From positions 62,001 to 126,000 of the forward strand of contig NCJL01000004.1 of assembly GCA_002278935.1 (NCBI GenBank): 64,000 nt of DNA. The letters run 5' to 3'. Source of the DNA: Gallionellales bacterium 39-52-133. GTDB lineage: Bacteria; Pseudomonadota; Gammaproteobacteria; Burkholderiales; Gallionellaceae. The notes under the pieces were generated by a model. That model was not told the origin of the DNA, searched no databases, and saw only the letters and a program-made list of their open reading frames with translations. The translations under genes and the position numbers were made by a program. Below are positions 37,054 through 46,673 of this stretch, piece after piece (positions within the stretch are counted from its first letter, which is position 1; every line of letters starts with the position of its first letter).

Positions 37054-38040
37054 ATGAAATTCAAGGGCTATACCAAACGCGCAGTTGCTGCGCTCTCACT
37101 TTCTCTCGGTCTGTTCACAGCTTCTGCACCGAGCTTCGCAGATGTAAGTATTGGTTACAGCGATTGGCCAGGCTTTGTGGCCTGGCAAGTTGCTATCGAA
37201 AAGGGCTGGTTTAAAGAAGCGGGTGTTACTGCCAAATTCGAATGGTTCGATTACTCGGCCTCTATGGATGCCTACGCTGCCGGCAAAATCGATGGTGTGT
37301 TGATAACCAACGGTGATGCACTGGTAACCGGCTCTGCAGGCGCCAAGAGTTTGATGATCATGTTGACCGATTATTCCAACGGCAATGACATGATCATAGC
37401 AAAACCCGGCATCAAATCCATCAAGGATCTCAAAGGCAAAAAAGTGGCGGTTGAACAAGGTCTGGTTGAGCACTTGTTGCTGCTGAATGCCCTGAAAAAT
37501 AGCGGCATGAAAGAGTCTGACGTAACCATCGTCAATGCTAAAACCAATGAAATGCCACAAGTGCTGGCCTCTGGTGACGTATCTGCAGTGGGAGCCTGGC
37601 AACCCATTTCCGGCCAAGCCATGAAAGCTGTGCCCGGCTCACGTCCTATCGTTACTTCAGCAGATGAACCCGGCTTGATCTATGACGGACTGGCAGTGAA
37701 TCCCGCCAGCGCAAAACAAAAACGTGCCGACTGGTTGAAAGTGTTGAAGGTATGGGACCGTGTTGTGAGCTATGTCAATGATCCTAAAACACAGGCTGAT
37801 GCGGTCAAAATCATGTCCAGCAAATCTGGCGTCACGCCCGAAGAGTATCTACCCATGCTGAAAGGTACCAAGTTGTTGAGCTTGTCCGATAACAAGAAAG
37901 TGTACAAGAAAGCTACAGGTTTCAAATCCATTTACGGTTCTACAACGGTGGCCAATGAATTCAACAAGGCCAATGGTGTTTATAAGGATGCACAAGATGT
38001 AGACAGCTATATCGACGCGTCATTTATCAACGCGAAGTAA
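37054..38040 (+). CDS. ABC transporter substrate-binding protein, guanidine-type (NitT/TauT family)
   Basis: Periplasmic binding protein (328 aa) with a signal peptide (about 1-29, ending APSFA). The fold is that of the NitT/TauT (SsuA/NMT1-like) family, with [19 protein letters not shown] near the N terminus and [18 protein letters not shown] in the hinge region. Proteins of this type are the usual first gene behind guanidine-I riboswitches and feed guanidine catabolism, so guanidine or a derivative is the likely ligand. AAGGAG is placed well before the ATG. An old, broken paralogue lies at 31552. Confidence 0.88.
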   Translation: MKFKGYTKRAVAALSLSLGLFTASAPSFADVSIGYSDWPGFVAWQVAIEKGWFKEAGVTAKFEWFDYSASMDAYAAGKIDGVLITNGDALVTGSAGAKSLMIMLTDYSNGNDMIIAKPGIKSIKDLKGKKVAVEQGLVEHLLLLNALKNSGMKESDVTIVNAKTNEMPQVLASGDVSAVGAWQPISGQAMKAVPGSRPIVTSADEPGLIYDGLAVNPASAKQKRADWLKVLKVWDRVVSYVNDPKTQADAVKIMSSKSGVTPEEYLPMLKGTKLLSLSDNKKVYKKATGFKSIYGSTTVANEFNKANGVYKDAQDVDSYIDASFINAK

Positions 38041-38075
38041 TTTTTAATCATGTCACTCTAACAAGCGGAGCAGAA

Positions 38076-39044
38076 ATGAGCGCAATTTCCAGACAGTTAA
38101 ATAAATTGATGAATGCGGATTCAAGCATTCGTACGCTGTATGGTGTTGCCTCGTTCCTGTTACCGTTATTGATCTGGTGCCTGGTGAGCTATACACCATT
38201 CATCTGGCACCCCAAAGTCCTCATCACTGATGTTGGTGGCGTGGACTACTTTCAGGTCGGTATGCTGGTGGACAAGGAAATGTTTGCATCTGAAATGGCC
38301 AATATGTCTGTGGCACTTCAGCCCTTGCCCGCCGGTACGCCGGCCAACCCAATTTATTTGCCTGCGCCGCATGAAGTGGCGCAGGCCTTGTATAACGGCT
38401 TTGCCAATCCGCCCAAGCAGGCCGATACACCCTCCATGCCTGCCAGTATATGGCACAGCATCCAGATCATTTTCTGGGGCTTTCTGATTTCTTCAGTCAT
38501 CGGCGTACCGTTGGGCATTATCTCTGGCACGTATAACCGCGTTGGGCGACTGAATGAACCCTTTATCGAGTTCTTCCGCTATTTGCCTGCACCCGCTTTT
38601 GGGGCACTGGCGGTAGCCGTGCTGGGTATTTACGATGGTCCAAAAATTGCCATCATTGTCATCGGCACCTTGTTTCAACAAGTGCTGATTATTGCCAATA
38701 CCACACGCAAATTGGAAACCACCATTATCGAAGCAGCCAAAACCCTGGGTACACGCAACTTCAGACTGCTGACTCGTGTGGTGGTGCCCGGCATCTTGCC
38801 GGACCTGTATCGCGATCAGCGCATACTGCTGGGTTGGGCGTGGACCTATCTGATCGTGGCCGAATTGATCGGCACCAGCACCGGCATCACCTGGTTCATT
38901 ACCCAACAGGCGCGCTACCAGCATTTCGATAATGTGTATGCCGGCATCATGGTCATCGGCATCATAGGCTTTGGCACGGACCTGCTATTGGCCAAGCTTG
39001 GCAAACGTTTATTCCCTTGGGACAGAACGCAGGATAAAAGCTGA
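38076..39044 (+). CDS. ABC transporter permease, guanidine-type
   Basis: Inner-membrane permease (322 aa) of the NitT/TauT class. One helix near residues 22-42 is followed by a long outward segment (about 43-120) and then the five-helix transport core with the EAA loop (IEAAKTLGTRNFRLLTRVVVPGILPDL). The long insertion between the first helix and the core is typical of the guanidine/urea-carboxylase-linked type rather than of SsuC. It follows the binding protein by 35 bp. Confidence 0.88.
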   Translation: MSAISRQLNKLMNADSSIRTLYGVASFLLPLLIWCLVSYTPFIWHPKVLITDVGGVDYFQVGMLVDKEMFASEMANMSVALQPLPAGTPANPIYLPAPHEVAQALYNGFANPPKQADTPSMPASIWHSIQIIFWGFLISSVIGVPLGIISGTYNRVGRLNEPFIEFFRYLPAPAFGALAVAVLGIYDGPKIAIIVIGTLFQQVLIIANTTRKLETTIIEAAKTLGTRNFRLLTRVVVPGILPDLYRDQRILLGWAWTYLIVAELIGTSTGITWFITQQARYQHFDNVYAGIMVIGIIGFGTDLLLAKLGKRLFPWDRTQDKS

Positions 39045-39071
39045 TATGAAAATGCCAACAAGGATAAAACG

Positions 39072-39998
39072 ATGAAACCCGCCCATTCAACACGCCCAGG
39101 TTATCTGGAACAATCGCCCGCAGTCAAAGCGCGCTTCGACAAGATCAAGCAGCGCGAGGTCATCCTTGAAGTGCGCAATCTGGGCAAGCGTTTCGTTACC
39201 GCACAGGGCGAAGTGGATGCCTTGCGCGACATCAACTTCAGCATTCACCGCCGTGAATTGGTTTGTGTTATCGGCCCATCGGGCTGCGGCAAGTCCACTT
39301 TGATCCGCATCCTCGCCGGACTGGAAAATCATACGTCAGGTGTTGCCCTGCTCGATGGCAAGCCGATAGATGGACCCGGTCAGGATAGGGGCATGGTGTT
39401 TCAGGGCTACTCATTATTTCCCTGGCTCACGGTAAAAAAGAATGTGATGTTCGGCCCTGAAATGAAGGGTCACGGCTGGGAGCAGGCGGAACGCGAAGCT
39501 AATTTATGGCTGGAACTGGTCGGTCTGAGCAAATTTTCCGATGCCTACCCGCATCAGCTGTCCGGCGGTATGCGGCAGCGCGTGGCCATTGCGCGTGCCC
39601 TGGTCAATGAGCCGCGCATCCTGCTGATGGACGAACCCTTTGGCGCACTCGATGCACAAACCCGCGCAAAGATGCAGTCGCACCTGATGGAAATCTGGCG
39701 CAATATTGACGTCACCATATTGTTCATCACTCACGATCTCGACGAAGCCATTTATCTCGCTGATCGCATTCTTGTGCTTAAACCCAATCCCGGTGAGGTG
39801 CATGAATTGATCGAAGTGCCGGTGCCACGCCCGCGCTCACCCGCGCAATTTTCTTCCCCGGAATTTTTGGCGACCAAAGCGCGTCTGGAAGAATTGATAC
39901 ATCCGGCAGCAAAAGCTGAAAAAAATGAAGCGGAAGAGGAACAAAACGGTACCCCGCATCTGATCCGCTTCACCAATGTAAATGACAACGTGGAATAA
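39072..39998 (+). CDS. ABC transporter ATP-binding protein, guanidine-type
   Basis: Cytoplasmic ATPase (308 aa) of the transporter. Walker [11 protein letters not shown]-loop [10 protein letters not shown], signature [15 protein letters not shown], Walker [13 protein letters not shown] and switch His in FITHDLDEA are all intact. It has a short N-terminal extension (about 25 aa) and a charged C-terminal tail (EKNEAEEEQ). It completes a three-gene transporter with the two genes before it. Confidence 0.92.
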   Translation: MKPAHSTRPGYLEQSPAVKARFDKIKQREVILEVRNLGKRFVTAQGEVDALRDINFSIHRRELVCVIGPSGCGKSTLIRILAGLENHTSGVALLDGKPIDGPGQDRGMVFQGYSLFPWLTVKKNVMFGPEMKGHGWEQAEREANLWLELVGLSKFSDAYPHQLSGGMRQRVAIARALVNEPRILLMDEPFGALDAQTRAKMQSHLMEIWRNIDVTILFITHDLDEAIYLADRILVLKPNPGEVHELIEVPVPRPRSPAQFSSPEFLATKARLEELIHPAAKAEKNEAEEEQNGTPHLIRFTNVNDNVE

Positions 39999-40002
39999 CG
40001 AG

Positions 40003-40785
40003 ATGACGACAGAATGGTCTCAAATCACTTGGGATGAAGTGCCGCCAAAATTAAAAGCCGCTAATTTTTCAGCGATTTTACCGATAGGTGCAACCGAGCA
40101 ACATGGACCGCATATGGGTTGTGGTATGGACTATGTGCTGGCTGATATTTTATGCAAAGCCGTGGCAGAAAAAACCAATGTCCCTATGCTACCGACGATG
40201 CCTTATGGTTGCTCAATCGGACATAGTCGACGCTGGCCTGGCACGATAGCCTTGCAGCCTATTACACTCATTAACATGATCAAAGACATGGGTGATTGGG
40301 CTTACCACAGCGGTGTCAGGCGCTTATTCATTGTGAATACGCATGTGACCAATGCCGCACCTTTGCGCTGCGCTTTGGAGATGTTACGTGCCGAGCATGA
40401 TGACATGATGATTGCCGTATTAAATACCGCGCACTTAAGTCAACGCGCCAAAGCGTTTCAGCATGCCGATGGTGATGATTGGCATGCAAATGACGCAGAA
40501 ACATCTCTGATGCTAGCCACTGCGCCATATATGGTGCGGTCAGAAAAATTGAAAATGGCAGATGATCCTGATCGAACAGAGGGTTTGGTTTTTTCTCACT
40601 CTGTAAATAGAACCAGTTTAAACGGCGTAACAGGTACACCCAGTATTTCGAGTAAAGAAAAAGGCGAGGAATGGTTTGCCTGGATGGTAGAAGATTTAAG
40701 CAATCTGGTAATAAAAGGCATGCAAGAGAATCCTCCATTGGAGCATTCATATTTTGATTCATTTGACAAGGATAGCAACGAATGA
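40003..40785 (+). CDS. Creatininase-family amidohydrolase
   Basis: A 260-aa member of the creatininase superfamily, metal-dependent hydrolases of cyclic or acyclic amides. Metal-site motifs are visible: [11 protein letters not shown] (Glu, His), the Asp of [17 protein letters not shown] in place of the usual NGHGGN, and [11 protein letters not shown] with the conserved Glu. The frame also opens at 39982, overlapping the ATPase gene; the ATG at 40003 is favoured. It lies between transporter and ligase in a guanidine-riboswitch operon, so an amidine, amide or creatinine-like substrate is likely (inference). Confidence 0.83.
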   Translation: MTTEWSQITWDEVPPKLKAANFSAILPIGATEQHGPHMGCGMDYVLADILCKAVAEKTNVPMLPTMPYGCSIGHSRRWPGTIALQPITLINMIKDMGDWAYHSGVRRLFIVNTHVTNAAPLRCALEMLRAEHDDMMIAVLNTAHLSQRAKAFQHADGDDWHANDAETSLMLATAPYMVRSEKLKMADDPDRTEGLVFSHSVNRTSLNGVTGTPSISSKEKGEEWFAWMVEDLSNLVIKGMQENPPLEHSYFDSFDKDSNE

Positions 40786-42143
40786 AAACTGCAGCAGAGG
40801 TTAAAGCAATAGAGCAAAAACTGAAAGAAAACGGCGTGAAATATTGTATTGGCGCTTATGTTGATATTCATGGCATCCCCAAAGGGAAGGTAGTACCTAT
40901 TGATCATTTGCCGCAAATGTCAGGTGGTTCAGAGCGCTACACCGGATATGCTTTGGATGGCTTGGGACAAGGACCTAGCGATGATGAAATCACCTCCGTG
41001 CCCGATTTGGATCATATCATCCAGTTGCCCTGGGAGCCTAAAGTAGCATGGATGCCCGCTGACAATCACTTTCAAGGTAAACCCTATCCGTTAAATACGC
41101 GTGTTGCGCTTAAAAACGTATTGGCAGAGGCAGCCAAAATGGGTTTCGGAATGAATTTGGGCATTGAGTGTGAAATTTATTTATTAAAGAAAAATGCGGA
41201 TGGTTCATTAAGCGTGCCCAACCCTGATGATAAATTGGGTAAGGCAGCCTATGACGTGAGCACCTTTATGGACAACTTTACTTGGTTGGACAAAATGGCG
41301 ACTGCAATGAACGGCTTGGGCTGGGATTTGTATTCATTTGACCATGAAGATGGCAATAGCCAATTTGAGTTTGATTTTAACTATAGTGACGCACTGAGCA
41401 TGTGCGACCGTTTTACTTTCTTCCGATATATGGCGAAGCATTACGCAAAAGAAGATGGATTGCTGGCGACGACAATGCCCAAACCATTCGCTGACAAAAC
41501 TGGAACAGGCGCACATTTCAATATGTCGCTATATGACCTTAAAACAGGGAAAAACCTGTTTGCTTGCGATCCAAAAGATGATCCCAAAGGCCTGGGTTTG
41601 ACGACCTTGGGTTATCAATTTATTGCGGGCATTTTAAAACACGGCCCTGCACTCTGCGCCACTTTTGCACCCACAGTGAATAGTTACAAGCGTCTGGTCC
41701 GCCGCGGTGCAATGAACTACTTTAGTTGGGCGCCAGTATTTAACTCTTTTGGCTCAAACAATCGTACCAACTCTGTGCGCGTACCGATGGGAGGTGGCCG
41801 TTGCGAATCACGCAATGCAGATGGCGCAGTTAACCCGTATCTGGCGGCAACTATGGCGTTAGCTGCTGGTTTGCAAGGCATTAAAGAAGGTTTAGACCCA
41901 GGCAAACCAAATGAAGATAACCTGTACGACATGTCAGAAGCCGAGCGCAACAAACGCGGTATCGAATTCCTGCCACAAACATTGCAGGAAGCCGTTGCCG
42001 CTTTCGCGGCAGACCCGCTGGTGGAACAGGCATTGGGCAAAGAGCTGAAGGATGAATTTATTCGTTACAAAACGGAAGAATGGCAAGCCTACCATCTCAC
42101 CGTGAGCAAGTGGGAAGTGGAACGCTATAGTCACATGTTCTAA
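40782..42143 (+). CDS. Type III glutamine-synthetase-like ligase (GlnT family)
   Basis: A 453-aa ATP-dependent glutamate ligase of the GlnT group, which includes gamma-glutamylmethylamide synthetase-like enzymes. Metal and substrate motifs: [41 protein letters not shown], and [22 protein letters not shown] with the glutamate/ATP-binding Arg residues. It overlaps the creatininase stop by four bases, so both are made together. The adenylylation Tyr loop of GSI-beta enzymes is not evident. It may capture ammonia, or an amine freed from the guanidine compound, as a gamma-glutamyl amide (inference). Confidence 0.85.
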   Translation: MKTAAEVKAIEQKLKENGVKYCIGAYVDIHGIPKGKVVPIDHLPQMSGGSERYTGYALDGLGQGPSDDEITSVPDLDHIIQLPWEPKVAWMPADNHFQGKPYPLNTRVALKNVLAEAAKMGFGMNLGIECEIYLLKKNADGSLSVPNPDDKLGKAAYDVSTFMDNFTWLDKMATAMNGLGWDLYSFDHEDGNSQFEFDFNYSDALSMCDRFTFFRYMAKHYAKEDGLLATTMPKPFADKTGTGAHFNMSLYDLKTGKNLFACDPKDDPKGLGLTTLGYQFIAGILKHGPALCATFAPTVNSYKRLVRRGAMNYFSWAPVFNSFGSNNRTNSVRVPMGGGRCESRNADGAVNPYLAATMALAAGLQGIKEGLDPGKPNEDNLYDMSEAERNKRGIEFLPQTLQEAVAAFAADPLVEQALGKELKDEFIRYKTEEWQAYHLTVSKWEVERYSHMF

Positions 42144-42151
42144 AAAACAGC

Positions 42152-42616
42152 ATGAAAGAAACCGTCAAAAAAGCCACCTCCATACCGGTTAGCCGCGTCA
42201 GCATTTCGCTACCACCCCCACTGCTGGGCGAGCTTGACCGTATGGTAGAAAGCCGTGGCTATGAAAGCCGCTCACAGGCAATCGGCGAGATGGTTAATTA
42301 TCAGCTTTCGGAGCACAAAAGAACCCTGGGCAATGAAGTGATGGTAGGCACCATCACTTTACTCTACGACCGCCTGACACGCGATTTGCAGAAAAACCTG
42401 GCCGACCTGCAATACCGGAATATCGATGAGGTCATCAGCTCACTGCACGTGCACCTCACCGAAGACCAGTTGCTGGAAGTGATACTGGTGCAAGGGCCGG
42501 CAGCCAAACTGCAGGAGGTAGCCAATGAGATGATCACCCTGCGCGGCATTATCACCGGGCGCTTGCAGCTGCTGGCTGCAGCCATTCCGCCGGTGCATCC
42601 CTTAACTGCCACATAA
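42152..42616 (+). CDS. NikR-like ribbon-helix-helix regulator with altered metal site
   Basis: A 154-aa regulator with the NikR layout: ribbon-helix-helix DNA-binding domain (about 14-55, VSISLPPPLLGELDRMV...SRSQAIGEMV) and an ACT-like metal-sensing domain. Of the four square-planar nickel ligands of E. coli NikR (His76, His87, His89, Cys95), only the His-x-His pair is kept (His99, His101); the others align with Tyr88 and Leu107. It probably does not sense nickel in the usual way and may bind another metal or a small molecule. It starts 8 bp after the ligase and closes the operon. Confidence 0.82.
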   Translation: MKETVKKATSIPVSRVSISLPPPLLGELDRMVESRGYESRSQAIGEMVNYQLSEHKRTLGNEVMVGTITLLYDRLTRDLQKNLADLQYRNIDEVISSLHVHLTEDQLLEVILVQGPAAKLQEVANEMITLRGIITGRLQLLAAAIPPVHPLTAT

Positions 42617-42732
42617 ATTCAAGCCACCGCAAATACACCCAGGCCATGCGTTTACGGAGCATGCGCAGGTGTATCATTCATATTAAGTCATTGATTATGT
42701 TTAATATTTTAACTGGTGCATCAGGGGTGATT

Positions 42733-43527
42733 TCACCCTGCTATCTTTTCATTCTGCATGTGCAGGAGCAGCTCCTGTTTGATTTCGCGTAGTCTGGCTT
42801 TCATAGTCGCCTCATTTTTGCTGCCTATCCGCATCAGCATGCGCTGACCAATTGAAAGCGCTTCAAGCTCAGGGTCGGCAAATTGATACATCACATTTGG
42901 CCTGATCAGTTTGACAGGCTCCTTGAAGTCTGGCGCCTCAAGCAGATCATCGAGCACCTCGATCAAGCGATCGTTAAAATAATTATTCGGGTAGCCCAGC
43001 TCTACATATGCCTGTTGAAACAGCGGATAGAGACGAACATACAGCCCGACTAATTTCTTAGCGTCCATCGCTTCGGCGATTTTCACATAAGGTGTGTAAC
43101 GCGCCGCGTTCTTTGGGCTGATGCTTAACTCGTCGTCATTCCCGGTAGTCATAAACTTGCCCGATGCCTGCTTGACCGGCAACAGCTTCATCGGCAATTT
43201 CATGGTAGGCAGGCTGTCTATCGTGGCAACAATATTGCGAATAATCCGTTCGGTATGAAACAACTTCATCAACGACTCATTGCCAACCAAACCGGCCAGG
43301 GCATCGAGCACAAAACTGTCGCTGTCGGCCAATTGCGGTAGCGGCGCTGTTGCAGGAGGAGTTTCAATTATTTGGCGCACTTCCGGCTTGGGCGCGGCAG
43401 CTATCGGAGGTGGGGGCGGTGCTTGAACCGCTACCTCCGGCTCAATCTGCTGCCAGTAAAAATACGCGGCAAGGCCACCGCCCAAGATGACAAGTGCCAC
43501 GGTTGCCTTCAATTGATTTTTGTTCAT
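42733..43527 (-). CDS. DUF3014 family membrane-anchored protein
   Basis: A 264-aa protein with one N-terminal membrane anchor (about 8-25), a proline-rich linker (VQAPPPPPIAAAPKPE) and a helical periplasmic domain matching DUF3014 (SDSFVLDALAGLVG, RIIRNIVATIDSLP, RLYPLFQQAYVELGYPN, QFADPELEALSIGQRMLMRIG). Its function is unknown. It is convergent with the NikR-like gene and alone on its strand; the gap to the next gene (43528-43804) shows no feature. Confidence 0.8.
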   Translation of the reverse strand: MNKNQLKATVALVILGGGLAAYFYWQQIEPEVAVQAPPPPPIAAAPKPEVRQIIETPPATAPLPQLADSDSFVLDALAGLVGNESLMKLFHTERIIRNIVATIDSLPTMKLPMKLLPVKQASGKFMTTGNDDELSISPKNAARYTPYVKIAEAMDAKKLVGLYVRLYPLFQQAYVELGYPNNYFNDRLIEVLDDLLEAPDFKEPVKLIRPNVMYQFADPELEALSIGQRMLMRIGSKNEATMKARLREIKQELLLHMQNEKIAG

Positions 43528-43804
43528 GAGCTAGCCCCAATTATTTTGCCGGTTGATATTATGCATCGAATATTATTTTGGGATTGCGTGCATTTAATCA
43601 AGCCCGTCAGGATTTTAAGTCTGGAAATTCTGCACGGCCAAGTATTTTTCTGAAGTACAGATCAGCGGGAGTAAGCTAGATCGAGGGGCGAAGTTCGACC
43701 AGTTTCGGACACTAAAATTGTTTATCACTACCGACTGTTCATTAGACCAAAGCTGATATTAATCATACAATAATAGCTGAACATAAATTCCGTTTTATTA
43801 TTCT

Positions 43805-44680
43805 ATGTCGATGTCCTCACTGCCAGATAATATAGACACTGTACACCGTGAAGTTCAGCGAAAGTTCGGCCGTAACCTGCTTCTACTCCAGCAGTATGAG
43901 CAGCTACTGAAAAATCTTTTTGCAGAATCTAATATAGCAGGCGCCTCTTCGGATGACATACTCATCAAAAAAGCGCAACGACATGAATCCGTTTCCAAAA
44001 AGTCATTAGGGCAAGTAATTGGGGATCTGATAGGAAGCTACATTACACCAATTTCTAACAGGCACATTTCAGAAGAGAATGATGAACTTCAAAGTGACCT
44101 TACTCAGACCAGCATTAGAATTACTTACCGGATGGAATTTACGGAAGAAAATTTCAAGCTAACAAAACAGAAATTGGCTGATTTGGTTGACCTGCGCAAT
44201 GAGCTTGTACATCACTTCCTTGAAAAGCATGACATCATGACATCTTCTGGTTGTCAGACCGCGGAGTCTTACCTAGATGAGTGCTTCAAGAACATTAATT
44301 ATCATTACCAAGAGTTACTGCAATGGATCAAGCATTCAGATGATTCCAGAGCTTACATGGCTGCTCTAATGTTGACGCCTGAATTCCGTGATTATTTTAT
44401 TCATGGGATAAAGCCAGATAAAGCTGGAGTTATTTGGGAACTTAGTACCATAGTGAACTTATTACGTGATGCTGAATCAGCTTTGGCTACAGAGGGGTGG
44501 ACATCACTTCACAGAGCAATTGCTTACATCGGCAAGCTCGAATCAAAACAAACACCGAAAAGATATGGTTGTAGCAGTTGGCGTCAAGTTCTTCACGAGT
44601 CAAAACAATTCGAGGTTCGTAAGGAGCAAGCTGCGCTCGGACTAACAAACGAAACTTGGTATAGAAGTCGGTTTTTGTAA
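43805..44680 (+). CDS. HEPN-like protein with C-terminal OST-HTH domain
   Basis: A 291-aa protein. The helical N-terminal half carries LRNELVHHF with the R-x4-H motif (Arg131, His136) of HEPN ribonuclease domains. The C-terminal 65 residues (EGWTSLHRAIAYIGKLES... then YGCSSWRQVLHESKQFEV) match the OST-HTH/LOTUS RNA-binding fold. The combination predicts an RNA-acting protein, possibly a defence or toxin component; it has no recognisable antitoxin beside it. AT-rich codon use sets it apart from nearby genes and suggests transfer. Confidence 0.72.
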   Translation: MSMSSLPDNIDTVHREVQRKFGRNLLLLQQYEQLLKNLFAESNIAGASSDDILIKKAQRHESVSKKSLGQVIGDLIGSYITPISNRHISEENDELQSDLTQTSIRITYRMEFTEENFKLTKQKLADLVDLRNELVHHFLEKHDIMTSSGCQTAESYLDECFKNINYHYQELLQWIKHSDDSRAYMAALMLTPEFRDYFIHGIKPDKAGVIWELSTIVNLLRDAESALATEGWTSLHRAIAYIGKLESKQTPKRYGCSSWRQVLHESKQFEVRKEQAALGLTNETWYRSRFL

Positions 44681-44791
44681 GTGCTAATTAGCGCCATCGA
44701 ATTTACTGGCAGCAGCCGCGTAGGTTAGGTTCGGACGGATATGTCATAAAAATAACTGTTGAGTAACGTAATTATTTTGAGCGAACATTTA

Positions 44792-45547
44792 ATGACAATC
44801 GAGCAAAAGAAGCTGCTACAACAAGAACCTCGTCTCATTGAGAGGTATGTGCGCCTACTAATTTACAGGAACGCTAGACGGGCATCTCGCTTCATCATGC
44901 GGCGAGTACTTCCACTCAAAGAAAGAGAAAGAGAAAAAGCTATCGCAAGCACACTTGCTGAGTATGCGAAGCAAACAGCAAAAAGTCGGCGATATAATTT
45001 TGAATCGTCAGCCGTACTATTTAACCTTGCACTGTTCTTTCTTATTGCAGATAGAGATATTCAAGCCGTCAAAATTGACGCGCTCACTCATCCTGATCCA
45101 TGGAAGCGCTCGCTTTGCGCCAGAATTATTCTCCTGACAATTCATGAGCTGGACATGGATAAAGTGGCAGGAGGGAAACTTCGAGCTGCACTTGCAAATG
45201 CGGGAGTTACTGAGGAGGCTAAACGCCAAGCTACTCAAGCATTGCGAACCATTCGTAGTGCACAACAAAGGGCGCAAAAACAGTTCACTTTTCTACGTAA
45301 TGCCACTATTGCACATAGAGACCCGGATGCTCTTCTACAGTACAGTTCAATAGTCCAAATCAATGAGTTGGAAGTGCTTCGAATTTCTGGTGAGTTTTAT
45401 GAGGGTACCAGATTGTTCCTTGATGTACTGCCGAAATTAGTGATTCAAGTTGGCACGCTGCCAGGGCTATTTAAACAATTGAGAGCTCGCTCAAACATGA
45501 ATGCTGATAATCACAATACACAGGAAGCGGACATTCCAGCAGACTGA
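44792..45547 (+). CDS. Hypothetical HEPN/AbiU2-like protein
   Basis: A 251-aa, mostly helical protein with the motif FLRNATIAHRDPD, an R-N-x4-H pattern (about Arg180 and His186 counting from the upstream TTG) typical of HEPN and AbiU2-type proteins. A very basic helix (RNARRASRFIMRRVLPLKEREREK) precedes the core. The frame opens at TTG 44759; ATG 44792 is the likelier start. It follows the HEPN-OST-HTH gene by about 110 bp in the same direction, shares its AT-rich codon use, and may form a two-gene RNA-targeting unit with it (inference). Confidence 0.6.
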   Translation: MTIEQKKLLQQEPRLIERYVRLLIYRNARRASRFIMRRVLPLKEREREKAIASTLAEYAKQTAKSRRYNFESSAVLFNLALFFLIADRDIQAVKIDALTHPDPWKRSLCARIILLTIHELDMDKVAGGKLRAALANAGVTEEAKRQATQALRTIRSAQQRAQKQFTFLRNATIAHRDPDALLQYSSIVQINELEVLRISGEFYEGTRLFLDVLPKLVIQVGTLPGLFKQLRARSNMNADNHNTQEADIPAD

Positions 45548-45638
45548 ACAATTACAATTTTCATAAATCCATAGGCCGATGAACAGCCATCCACAGCAAT
45601 CGCTCTGACCGTCTCAATCGCGCCCTGAGTTACTCCCC

Positions 45639-46379
45639 TCAAGCCATTCGCGCATGCCAATCATGGAAATGCGCATATTCATTTTTCCCCATCCATGAGT
45701 TGATCGCCCACAGGTCTGCGACGGGCTCACCGGTAAATGGCTTGCACTGCAGATAGCCGTCGGGGCCGAACTCCGGGGTCATGGTGGTGTAGGCGTCTCC
45801 GCGCTCGCGCTGGATTGCCCAGATTTCTTCCCAATAGCGCTGGTGCGAAACCAGTGCGCCCAGATATTCCGGTGCGGCGGGATGCGGCACTTGCGGGCCC
45901 TGTGCGTAACCGACACGGGCGTGGATGTGATGCGCATGCTTGGCGACTTCGCGCACCACATCCCATTCTTCATCCAGCTGCCTTTCCATCACCACGACCC
46001 AGTGACTGAAGTCGCAGGTGAGGCGTAAATCGGGCAGACGTTCGAGTATCGCCAGCGTGCTCCACGGGTTGAACAGTGAACGGCTGCGGTGGGTTTCAAA
46101 GCTGCAGGAGATACCCAGGCGTGCGGCAAGCTCTTGCGTCTCGCCGAAGAAGCGCACGCTCTGCTCCAGTGACCAGGCATCGCAGCCGCCTGTCGTGACA
46201 ATTTATTGAATATAATCAAGGTATTGCAATTGAAGCACCGCCAGCAGTTCGTCGCGCCGTGCGCGGGTTAAATCGGCATTACCTTCGAGCCCGATAAAAC
46301 CGGATTTAATCGCTTCATCTGCTGCCTGTGCCAGTGAGCCGCTATGCCCCCACAGGGTTTTGAACAACTGCAATTCCAC
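45639..46379 (-). pseudogene. Decayed sugar-isomerase-like TIM-barrel gene
   Basis: Two pieces of one AP-endonuclease-2/xylose-isomerase-like TIM-barrel protein remain. The 5' piece (about 46379-46203) reads FKTLWGHSGSLAQAADEAIKSGF-IGLEGNADL... and ends at an in-frame TAA. The 3' piece (46204-45639) resumes with VTTGGCDAWSLEQSVRFFGET and is intact to its stop, including SFETHRSRSLFNPW, LTCDFSHWVVV and MTPEFGPDGYL. About 35-45 codons expected between the halves are missing. The GTG start region lies inside the first copy of a tandem duplication. It was probably the last gene of the guanidine operon; its role there is unknown. Confidence 0.8.
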
Positions 46380-46669
46380 GGTATCAAGTTCCTTTTATGT
46401 GTTTCCTCAGCTTGCAGTGTGGGAGCGCCGACGTCCCCGTCGGCCCTATTAAACATTTGCCGACGGGGACGTCGGCGCTCCAATGATTGATGTGCTTGCG
46501 AGAAATTCAACACAGGCTTTGAACAACTGAAAATCCACGGTATCAAGTTCCTTTTATGTGTTTCCTTAGCTTGCAGTGCGGGAGCGCCGACGTCCTCGTT
46601 GGCCCTTTTAAACATTTGCCGACGGGGACGTCGGCGCTCCAGTGATTGATGTACTTGCGAGAGATTCAA
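46351..46669. repeat. 160-bp tandem duplication with two long hairpins
   Basis: Copy 1 (46351-46510) and copy 2 (46511-46669) are about 90 percent alike. Each contains an inverted repeat with 21-bp arms (46423-46443/46460-46480, perfect; 46582-46602/46619-46639, two wobble-compatible changes) starting GAGCGCCGACGT. The hairpins resemble REP elements. The block separates the allophanate hydrolase from the decayed TIM-barrel gene and includes the start of the latter. Confidence 0.88.
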
Positions 46670-46673
46670 TATG

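Noticed and set aside
46206..46218. A fifth copy of the AT-rich motif (TTGAATATAATCA)
   Set aside because: It differs by one base and is part of the coding sequence LDYIQ of the broken TIM-barrel gene, so it is most likely coincidence.
46351..46669. CRISPR-like array
   Set aside because: Only two long, diverged, directly adjoining copies without spacers; it is a tandem duplication with hairpins. No cas genes are nearby.
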